Shown here: in pieces, positions 9,211 to 16,171 of the stretch
Numbering within the stretch: the first letter of the stretch is position 1
Layout: the number at the start of each line of letters is the position of its first letter
Source of the DNA: Cyclobacteriaceae bacterium
GTDB lineage: Bacteria > Bacteroidota > Bacteroidia > Cytophagales > Cyclobacteriaceae
NCBI GenBank assembly: GCA_019638275.1
Contig: JAHBUC010000003.1
Span: forward strand, 310,001 to 374,000
Direction of reading: 5' to 3'
Length of the DNA stretch: 64,000 nucleotides
Program-made: the position numbers and the translations under genes
Notes under the pieces: generated by a model
Told to the model about the DNA's origin: nothing
Database searches by the model: none
What the model saw: only the letters and a program-made list of their open reading frames with translations

Positions 9211-10098
9211 TTACTCTACAATCGACTGACGCATCTTGGCCACAACAGCCGAGATGGTTTCAAGGTTCTTGTCGCTAAGTACCAGATCAGCACGGTTGTT
9301 CTTGATCTGATCTTCAATGTTAAGTGCATTGTAGGCAGCTTCAAGTTCTTTCAAGTCGCGAACCATACCGCTCACCGGATCGGTTTGCTCAATGGCCGAC
9401 AACATTTTTAACAATTCTGAAACGGATTTTTTCTGGTTGAGAATAACCTGAATAACCGGAGTGAGGATCACATTGCGGGCATCGGTAGGCAGCAAATCTT
9501 TCGGGTAGGAATTAACCAGCCCGGTTGAAATGTGCAGGCCTTCAACAAAGCTACCGGCCACAACCAAAGCCGCTTGTTTGTTGCGGGTGTCGTCCTTTAA
9601 AAACTTCTCAGTTTGCTTAATCGATTCATCCAACAGGCCGGCCAAAGAATCCTTATTGGAGATATTGGCCTCAAACCGCTTCAAAATATCAATGTCGAAC
9701 GTGCCGATAATACCCAAATAGTCGGCTAAGCTTTTGCAGGCATTGAGGTAGTCGATAGCCTCCTGGGTTTTTTCATAGGAAGTAAGGTAACCGATATCGG
9801 CTGTGTACACGCCCAGGTTAAGGGCGGCCTTATCCGTACGGTTGATATATGAATCGGCCTTTGAACGGGGGTTTACGAGGCTTTGGTTAAATTCAGCACC
9901 GGTTTGTTCAATCAGATAAGGAATTTCAGTTGGTGAGGGGATGTTATATACAACATCTTCTATGGTTGAACGCAGGCTTTCCTCTGCCTCTTTAAACTCA
10001 TCCGCATTGGTATTTTTATCTCCGGATGATCCACACGAGCTCAAACCAAATACCAGGCAAATGGCGAACAAAGAATAAAGTGCACTTTTAGAATTCAT
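9211..10098 (-). CDS. Predicted lipoprotein, helical, unknown function
   Basis: A 295-residue protein with a classic lipoprotein signal: positively charged start, hydrophobic core, then LSSCGSS with Cys near residue 22. It is therefore probably attached to the inner or outer membrane. The mature part is almost entirely helical, rich in Ala, Leu, Lys and Asp, and has no Cys. Motifs such as NLGVYTADIGYLTSYEKTQE are typical of uncharacterised Bacteroidota lipoproteins of this size. It ends at its own terminator (9166-9183). The gap to the divergent response regulator is 146 bp and includes an A-rich tract. No function can be assigned. Confidence 0.75.
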   Translation of the reverse strand: MNSKSALYSLFAICLVFGLSSCGSSGDKNTNADEFKEAEESLRSTIEDVVYNIPSPTEIPYLIEQTGAEFNQSLVNPRSKADSYINRTDKAALNLGVYTADIGYLTSYEKTQEAIDYLNACKSLADYLGIIGTFDIDILKRFEANISNKDSLAGLLDESIKQTEKFLKDDTRNKQAALVVAGSFVEGLHISTGLVNSYPKDLLPTDARNVILTPVIQVILNQKKSVSELLKMLSAIEQTDPVSGMVRDLKELEAAYNALNIEDQIKNNRADLVLSDKNLETISAVVAKMRQSIVE

Positions 10099-10244
10099 AG
10101 TTTTCGGTTGGGTTTAGAAGGTCAATTTTAATACATTTTTTGATGCCGTAAAACCGTAAAAAAAAACAATTTTTGACGCATTTCCTTCGGCTTTTGAGCC
10201 GATTTATGGTAAGTTTATATGAAAGGCTCTAATCATTTTTCACC

Positions 10245-10652
10245 GTGGAAGGAAAAGTGGACAACACCATATTGATTGACGACAGTGAAATTGATCTTTT
10301 TATTCAGAGAAGATTCCTGGAGGTGTATGCATTTACCCGCAACATAATTACCTATAAATCAGCGCAGGAAGCCATCGATGCCTTGCAACAGCCCAATGTC
10401 ACCGTACCCGATATTATCTTTCTCGACCTGAATATGCCCAACATTGATGGGTTCGGCTTTCTCCAAAGCTTGCATTCGCTGGCCCCTGGCATACAGGAAA
10501 ACACCCGGATAATCGTGTTGACCAGCTCCAATAACAAGAAAGATAAAGATGAAGCTTTCAAGTACAGAAATGTGGTGCACTACATTACCAAACCCATTAA
10601 GCAAAGCGATATTGAGCACCTGAAGGAAATGCTCTTCCGGAAATCAGCTTAA
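10245..10652 (+). CDS. Receiver-only response regulator
   Basis: A 135-residue CheY-like receiver domain with no output domain. The acidic pair is Asp12-Asp13 and the phosphoacceptor is Asp61 (FLDLNMPNIDGF); the Thr/Ser switch lies in IIVLTSSNN and the invariant Lys in YITKPIKQ. The start is a GTG at 10245 with no in-frame ATG nearby. It converges on the LytTR regulator gene with a 3-bp gap. Such proteins usually relay phosphate or act by protein contacts. Its kinase is unknown, and the neighbouring LytS-type kinase has its own LytTR partner. Confidence 0.88.
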   Translation: MEGKVDNTILIDDSEIDLFIQRRFLEVYAFTRNIITYKSAQEAIDALQQPNVTVPDIIFLDLNMPNIDGFGFLQSLHSLAPGIQENTRIIVLTSSNNKKDKDEAFKYRNVVHYITKPIKQSDIEHLKEMLFRKSA

Positions 10653-10655
10653 AAT

Positions 10656-11414
10656 TTAGCGGTCCAGCCATTGCCTGAATTCCTGAACACGCTCACGCGA
10701 AACGATAATGTCATCATCATCGCTGCCAGCCAGAATTAATTTCAACCTGCTGTTTGTGTAACTGATAATGTCTTTGATGGATGCCGCCCGAACAATGTAC
10801 TTCCGGTTAATCCGGTAAAATTCATCCGGGTTAACCATCAATTCCAACTGATCAAGCGTAAAATCAAGAATATGATTTCGGCTATCTTTAGTTGTGCAGA
10901 ATGTGGCTTTTTCGGCACTATAAAAATACTGTATATCCGTTACCGCTATGGTTCGAAGGTGCTCCCCTACCTTAATCACAAAACGCTCTTTGTATTTTTT
11001 GGTAAGCAATTGAACAACCTGGTTGATGTTGTGCACCAAATTACGCGGATCCGTACCCCCCTGCCTGGAGTTGAACTTTTCCATTGCAGCTTTCAGCTCA
11101 TCCTTATCAACCGGCTTTAGTATGTAATCGATACTGTTTACTTTAAAAGCTTTAAGGGCGTAGGCATCATAAGCCGTTGTGAAGATTATCGGTGCTGCAA
11201 CATCTGTCATTTCAAAAATTTCAAAACTCAGCCCATCACCCAACTGAATATCCATAAAAATCAAATCGGGTTGGGGGTTATTTTTAAACCACTTCACTGC
11301 ACTTTTAACAGAATCTACCCGACCAGAAATTTTGGCAAGCGGCACAAGTTCATTGATCAAGGTTTCGAGACGCCTCGCTGCCTGTACTTCATCTTCAATA
11401 ATCAAAACGTTCAT
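10656..11414 (-). CDS. LytTR-family response regulator
   Basis: A DNA-binding response regulator of 252 residues. The receiver domain occupies about 1-120, with phosphoacceptor Asp55 (LIFMDIQLGDG) and the Lys switch in YILKPVDKDE. The LytTR DNA-binding domain is at about 145-250 (FVIKVGEHLRTIAVTDIQYF through NRKYIVRAASIK). It overlaps the upstream kinase gene by 4 bp (ATGA arrangement), so the two are translationally coupled and form a LytS/LytR-type two-component pair. In Bacteroidota such pairs often regulate adjacent transport or envelope genes; here the TonB receptor, TPR and membrane-protein genes lie directly upstream. Confidence 0.93.
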   Translation of the reverse strand: MNVLIIEDEVQAARRLETLINELVPLAKISGRVDSVKSAVKWFKNNPQPDLIFMDIQLGDGLSFEIFEMTDVAAPIIFTTAYDAYALKAFKVNSIDYILKPVDKDELKAAMEKFNSRQGGTDPRNLVHNINQVVQLLTKKYKERFVIKVGEHLRTIAVTDIQYFYSAEKATFCTTKDSRNHILDFTLDQLELMVNPDEFYRINRKYIVRAASIKDIISYTNSRLKLILAGSDDDDIIVSRERVQEFRQWLDR

Positions 11415-12424
11415 GATTCAACCTGTTCAATTACCGGAAGGCGTACAATGAATTTATCGTGCAATGCTTCAACTACCACTTTCAGGTCTGTTAAAAATTC
11501 GTAGCGTAGCCTAATGTTACTCAATCCTACCCCGGCCGACTCTTCAGTCTGCACTTTCTTTTGTTGAAGTTTGTTTTCCACTACCACATAATTATCCGCG
11601 GCATAAATCTTTATAGCCAGCGGTTGCTCGGCAGCAATAATATTGTGCTTAATGGCATTTTCAATGAGCATTTGCAGCACCAACGGTGGGAAATAAGTTT
11701 TTACTTCATCCAGTTGTATGCTTATCTGGAGGTTATCGCCAAACCGAATTTTTTGTAAGAACAGGTATGACTCTAAAAATTTTAATTCCTCTTCTTTTGT
11801 AACCAACTCCCGATCACGGGTATCCAGCACATACCGGTACACTTCGGAAAGTTGCTTAATAAACTTGGCTGCCAAATCCTGGTTTTCATAAACCAGATTG
11901 GTAAGTGCATTAAAACTATTGAATAGAAAATGTGGGTTAACCTGATTTTTCAGACTTTCGTAACGCGCGGTTACATTTTCACGCTTTAACTTCTCCGCAT
12001 CCAATGCGCTTTGTTTCCATTCCAGCAAAAAGGAACGGCCATGCATAAATAAAGAAATGATTATGGTGACCACGGTGGCCGAAAAAATCATGTACTGCGA
12101 TTTTCCGAAATCAACATCGAAAATGAATTTATAAAGTTGTGTTAATAAGATAATACTGGTAGCGGTATATAAAATACTCCCCAACGATAAAGCGAGAAAG
12201 CTTTTAACCGGAGCCTTTAACCAATTTATCCGATCAGAAATTATTCCACTGATCAGTCCGTTACCCTTCCACAAAAAGACCCACATCAAGGCTGTAAACG
12301 ATCCAACCAACCAGAATTGCTTTGATGTCTTGGTGTAGCCAAATGCGACTGTCATTAATAAACCAAACAACAGCAGCAACAATACATCGCGCACTTCCCT
12401 TTTTACCGCCTTCGAAATTTTCAT
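11411..12424 (-). CDS. LytS-type sensor histidine kinase
   Basis: An inner-membrane histidine kinase of the His_kinase family: four transmembrane helices in the first ~130 residues, a short coiled coil, then the dimerisation motif NPHFLFNSFNALTNLVYEN with the phosphorylated His near residue 165. The ATPase N-box is VLQMLIENAIKHN and the G-box is SAGVGLSNIRLRYEF. An upstream ATG at 12457 would overlap the preceding gene by 14 bp. I prefer the ATG at 12424 (337 residues), which puts the first helix near the start. No periplasmic sensor domain is present, so the signal is probably sensed in the membrane. Confidence 0.9.
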   Translation of the reverse strand: MKISKAVKREVRDVLLLLLFGLLMTVAFGYTKTSKQFWLVGSFTALMWVFLWKGNGLISGIISDRINWLKAPVKSFLALSLGSILYTATSIILLTQLYKFIFDVDFGKSQYMIFSATVVTIIISLFMHGRSFLLEWKQSALDAEKLKRENVTARYESLKNQVNPHFLFNSFNALTNLVYENQDLAAKFIKQLSEVYRYVLDTRDRELVTKEEELKFLESYLFLQKIRFGDNLQISIQLDEVKTYFPPLVLQMLIENAIKHNIIAAEQPLAIKIYAADNYVVVENKLQQKKVQTEESAGVGLSNIRLRYEFLTDLKVVVEALHDKFIVRLPVIEQVES

Positions 12425-12443
12425 ATCAACAAGATAAGACACC

Positions 12444-13121
12444 TTAACGCATTTCAATAAATTGTACCAATGATTTACCCGAATTTAATCTATTCCGGTA
12501 AGTTCGTATCCAAAAAATAATCAAGGGTACCCCCACCAGGCTTGGCCATATCCATTGCATAACACCCGGAAGGAATGTCATCACTTGTGTGGAGAAAGCA
12601 GTTACCGAAGCAATAAAACCACCCATCATGTTGCCCATGTGGCTATAGAACCAATCGAATTTATCTTGCGGTGGTTTTACATACCGTTTCAATTCCAACC
12701 AAACCACCAGCATGCCACCAAAACCAAAGCCTGTGGCCAGAAAACCAAGTGAAGCCTGACTATTAATAATGAGGTAGATTCCCCATACAAAAAATCCCGT
12801 ATTAAAAGTTCCTGCAATTACACCAAACATCCAATCGTACCAGGTTACGCCTTTTCCTTGATGAAGTTGCTTTCGATACAATGAACGGTACCCTACAAAT
12901 ACAGCGTAATAGCTAAACACCGCTATTAATAACAGAAACGGAATCCACTTGACAGTTGATAATACGATGGCTGAAAAGCAAATCCACGTCATGCACCAAA
13001 AGAAGATCTTACCCCACAAACGATGGGCTTTCCCTCCTTTGCGCACGACCATGGCCAGCGGAGCAACAATCAAAGAAATTATTCCGGCTAAGATGTGGGA
13101 GTATGTGAGTAAGGAGATCAT
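12444..13121 (-). CDS. Polytopic membrane protein of unknown function
   Basis: A 225-residue protein with about seven hydrophobic segments. It carries conserved-looking His residues in the first helix (YSHILAGIISL), after the second (GKAHRLWGKIFFW), and in YSHMGNMMGGFIAS. This resembles the arrangement of DUF2306-like haem or quinone-associated membrane proteins, but the match is by eye only. Its stop lies about 20 bp before the preferred start of the kinase gene, so it is probably in the same operon, and it could be the membrane sensor partner of that kinase. The gap to the TPR gene upstream holds a hairpin. Confidence 0.72.
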   Translation of the reverse strand: MISLLTYSHILAGIISLIVAPLAMVVRKGGKAHRLWGKIFFWCMTWICFSAIVLSTVKWIPFLLLIAVFSYYAVFVGYRSLYRKQLHQGKGVTWYDWMFGVIAGTFNTGFFVWGIYLIINSQASLGFLATGFGFGGMLVVWLELKRYVKPPQDKFDWFYSHMGNMMGGFIASVTAFSTQVMTFLPGVMQWIWPSLVGVPLIIFWIRTYRNRLNSGKSLVQFIEMR

Positions 13122-13144
13122 GGATTATGGGATTGGTGATTCTT

Positions 13145-13175
13145 GTTACGCCCTTCGGGAGCCTCAGGGCGCAAC
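13145..13175. repeat. REP-like hairpin between TPR and membrane-protein genes
   Basis: GTT-A-CGCCCT and AGGGCG-C-AAC form an interrupted inverted repeat with an 11-nt loop (CGCCCT at 13149-13154, AGGGCG at 13166-13171). It has the look of short GC-rich intergenic palindromes that recur in Bacteroidota genomes. It could attenuate transcription within the minus-strand run. Confidence 0.5.
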
Positions 13176-13189
13176 ACTTTAAGTTTAAC

Positions 13190-13837
13190 TCACTTACATT
13201 TCTCCTTCATTCCTTCCGCCATATTTCTTCCCCACTGTGGTGCAAGCGGATTTTCTGAGGTATAACTATCAAATTTTTCAAGGGCTTTTTGCAAGGTACC
13301 ACAAGCTTCCGTTGTTGGCGAACCAAAAAACTGAGCGGTGCCATATTGCATCTGCGCCATCAACGCCAATGCACGCGGGTTTTCAGGATTCATCCCGATA
13401 GCTTTCCCGAAAGTTTGCATGGCCAAGCCTGAGTATTGCTGACCACGAGAAGCAGGATCTACAGAAACGCGGATCATGTGAATGAATCCTTCCAATGCCA
13501 CAATTTCAGATTCGCCCGGATTAACTGCACTTGCTTTTTTTAGCACACCAAGCGCCAGATCAAGGTGTTTATCCTTTCCTGCAGGATCATTCTGCCTCAA
13601 CGCAACCATCAGGTAACCATACGAAGCATAATAGAACGGTTCCCACTTCGATTTTTCCGCGTCACCAATTCGTTCAAAGGCATTTACAGCTGCCTGAATT
13701 TCTTCCACTGACTTTCCTTTGTATACTATTTCAATGTTTTTCTGCATGGCCTCGGTGTAACGATCGTTTGCGGAAGCGGTAACAGCCAAAAAGGCTAAGG
13801 CGGCTATCAATAATGGAATGATGTTTACGTGTTTCAT
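13190..13837 (-). CDS. Periplasmic TPR-like repeat protein
   Basis: A 215-residue secreted helical protein. The signal peptide ends around Thr-Ala-Ser-Ala (about residue 23). Repeating helix pairs follow, with TPR-like spacing: ESEIVALEGFIHMIRV and NPRALALMAQMQYG match the Ala/Gly pattern of tetratricopeptide repeats. It lies 17 bp downstream of the TonB receptor gene, so the two are almost certainly co-transcribed. TPR proteins beside TonB receptors are common in Bacteroidota and may act as periplasmic scaffolds, but no partner can be named. Confidence 0.8.
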   Translation of the reverse strand: MKHVNIIPLLIAALAFLAVTASANDRYTEAMQKNIEIVYKGKSVEEIQAAVNAFERIGDAEKSKWEPFYYASYGYLMVALRQNDPAGKDKHLDLALGVLKKASAVNPGESEIVALEGFIHMIRVSVDPASRGQQYSGLAMQTFGKAIGMNPENPRALALMAQMQYGTAQFFGSPTTEACGTLQKALEKFDSYTSENPLAPQWGRNMAEGMKEKCK

Positions 13838-13854
13838 AGTTGTTTTGTTAAAGT

Positions 13855-15999
13855 TTAGAGACTTGGTAATTGGTTGATTGATTTATCTTTTGATAGGGTT
13901 ATGAAAACGCCCAGGAAAACAAACCGTGGTGCAGCCTGACGAATCGCACGACTGTTGTAAATACCATCTGCGTTTTGTGTATTGCTGTATTCGTAACCGA
14001 AAATGTTATCGTAACCCAAAACATTGGTGCACGAGAAGTAAACAATCAGATTGGGCTTGGGCAAATAGCTGATGTTCACACTTAAATCCTGATAGCTTCT
14101 TGTGCGGCCATTGTTGAACTGATCTTCATTCGGGTTGTTGTACGGCCTTCCACTGGTAAAAGAATAGGTAGCGCCAAATTGAGTTTTTAAACTTGACACA
14201 AAGTGCTTGTACACCACCGAGAAATTGTGTGCAGAAGCAAACGAAGGTGTTACCGCGTACCGAGTATCCAGGTAATCGCGCTCGGTATCCAGAAAGGAAT
14301 AGGATATCCAGTAGTCTGCATTGCGAATGGTTTTGTTGTCGCGATAAAAGAGTTCAACTCCTCGTGCATAGCCTGATCCTTCATTATTCAGTACAAACGG
14401 ATTTCCGTTTTTAAATTTTATAAGATCAGAATAGGTCTTATAATATCCCTCCACACGGAATGTGCGCCTGTTTTCAATTAGCTGGTAATTCAAAATGTAA
14501 TGGTCAGACTTCTCAGCGCCCAGCTGATTATCCCAACGCAACCACTCGTTTTTTGGCGACTGTCTGAATTTACCATAGGCGAAAGACACTTGTCCGTTTT
14601 TGCCGGTTTTATAAGCGAATGAAATTCGTGGATCAACAGAAAACTGATTTAACAGGTTGTTGTACTCCACACGCCCGCCAACACGCGTTACAAATTTGTT
14701 GCTGGCGTACAAATCTGCTTCCACAAAAGCCGCACTGATTACTTCATGAAAGCCCGGAACAAAAGATGACGTATCTACCGCTGCCTGATAATCGCGATTG
14801 ATCACTTCTGCTCCGGTGCGTATTTCCACTTTATCGGATAATGAACCATCAAATGCCAACTTGGCGTGTATGCCCTCATCCGATTCATTTAACTTTACAT
14901 CACCTTGTTGCAGATTATTCTGCGTAAGTGTGTAGGAAAGTCCGCTGCGCAGCGACCACTTTTCATTCAAAGAAGTTTTATAGGAACCATTGAGGTAGCG
15001 AAAATTATTATTGACATCAATCAGGGTGGTCACATCCGGATCATCAATATCGTGGTGATGCAATGAAAAATCAGAGTGGTTGAAGTTTCCATACACCTTG
15101 AACATACCACTCTTACCTACGCGCTGCCGATAAGCTGAGCTTCCCTCAATGGAAACCGGAGCTTTCTTCCAATCGATTTCCTGATTGATCAATCCAAAAT
15201 ACGGACGGATATTTGTGTAGCCGATCTTTCCAGCCCAAGAAGCATTTTTCCAGGCCTGTGTGTGGGCTACATCTGCACCAACCGATAGCAATCCGAAATC
15301 TGTACGTGAAGATTGCTCTTCGTCTTTTGAATCGAGCACCAAAGCCGATGAAAGCGCCTGACCATATTCTGCCGAATAGCCACCGGTGCTGAAGCTTGTA
15401 CCTTTAAACATGAAGGGAAGAAATCTTCCGCGTGAAGGCGTATTCGGTGCGGCCGGACCGTAGGCATCCAACACGAGCATGCCATCAATAAAAGTGCGGA
15501 CTTCGTTGCCATCGCCACCGCGTACAAAAAGTCGCCCGCTCTCGCCTACCTTTTGTGTTCCGGGCAATGTGTTTAAGGCTCCGGCAATGTCGGCTGTAGC
15601 GCCTGCGGTGGTGGCAATATCCAGCGCCCTGAAAATTGTTCTACGCGATTCATCGCTGGCAGCAAAAGCCCCGGCCGTAATGGTTACGGCTTCAAGCTGA
15701 TTGATTTCTTCTTTTAGTGCGATAGTCAAACCCGTATACGATTTGCTCAGATCCAATTGCAACTGATATTCTTTAAACCCGATAAACTTCACCACCAGGC
15801 TTTGCATACCTTTCTCCGTGGTGGTAAATGAGAATTTGCCATCCAGACCTGAAGTCGTGCCATCGTAGGTATTCAGCAACAGTACGTTGGCACCCGGCAC
15901 CGGCTCGCCTTTTACATCCGTTACAACGCCTGATATAGTAACCTGAGCGAACACCGGGAGGGTTAGCATGGTGAAGCAAAGAATCAGTACATTTTTCAT
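13855..15999 (-). CDS. TonB-dependent receptor with carboxypeptidase-like domain
   Basis: An outer-membrane TonB-dependent transporter of 714 residues from the ATG at 15999, chosen because the signal peptide (MKNVLILCFTMLTLPVFAQ) starts there. The in-frame ATG at 16032 would add 11 polar residues. Domains in order: carboxypeptidase regulatory-like (about 20-105), plug (about 115-230, with LFVRGGDGNEVRTFIDGM) and a 22-strand barrel. It is first in a minus-strand run with the TPR gene, a membrane protein and the LytS/LytTR pair, which may control it. The substrate is unknown; the length is at the short end for such receptors. Confidence 0.92.
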   Translation of the reverse strand: MKNVLILCFTMLTLPVFAQVTISGVVTDVKGEPVPGANVLLLNTYDGTTSGLDGKFSFTTTEKGMQSLVVKFIGFKEYQLQLDLSKSYTGLTIALKEEINQLEAVTITAGAFAASDESRRTIFRALDIATTAGATADIAGALNTLPGTQKVGESGRLFVRGGDGNEVRTFIDGMLVLDAYGPAAPNTPSRGRFLPFMFKGTSFSTGGYSAEYGQALSSALVLDSKDEEQSSRTDFGLLSVGADVAHTQAWKNASWAGKIGYTNIRPYFGLINQEIDWKKAPVSIEGSSAYRQRVGKSGMFKVYGNFNHSDFSLHHHDIDDPDVTTLIDVNNNFRYLNGSYKTSLNEKWSLRSGLSYTLTQNNLQQGDVKLNESDEGIHAKLAFDGSLSDKVEIRTGAEVINRDYQAAVDTSSFVPGFHEVISAAFVEADLYASNKFVTRVGGRVEYNNLLNQFSVDPRISFAYKTGKNGQVSFAYGKFRQSPKNEWLRWDNQLGAEKSDHYILNYQLIENRRTFRVEGYYKTYSDLIKFKNGNPFVLNNEGSGYARGVELFYRDNKTIRNADYWISYSFLDTERDYLDTRYAVTPSFASAHNFSVVYKHFVSSLKTQFGATYSFTSGRPYNNPNEDQFNNGRTRSYQDLSVNISYLPKPNLIVYFSCTNVLGYDNIFGYEYSNTQNADGIYNSRAIRQAAPRFVFLGVFITLSKDKSINQLPSL

Positions 16000-16171
16000 A
16001 ACAAGGGTTTCTTTTGGCGATTTGTACGACAAAGATTATCCCCTCGGCCGGGCCATTAAAAAATGAGTTACTGAACTGTGGAACCTGGCGGATGAGTTGT
16101 TTGATCGGGGCGATGGGCTTTTAGCCGGATTGGGTTATTTTTGCTGGTTCTAACGAAAGTAAAGCAGACCA

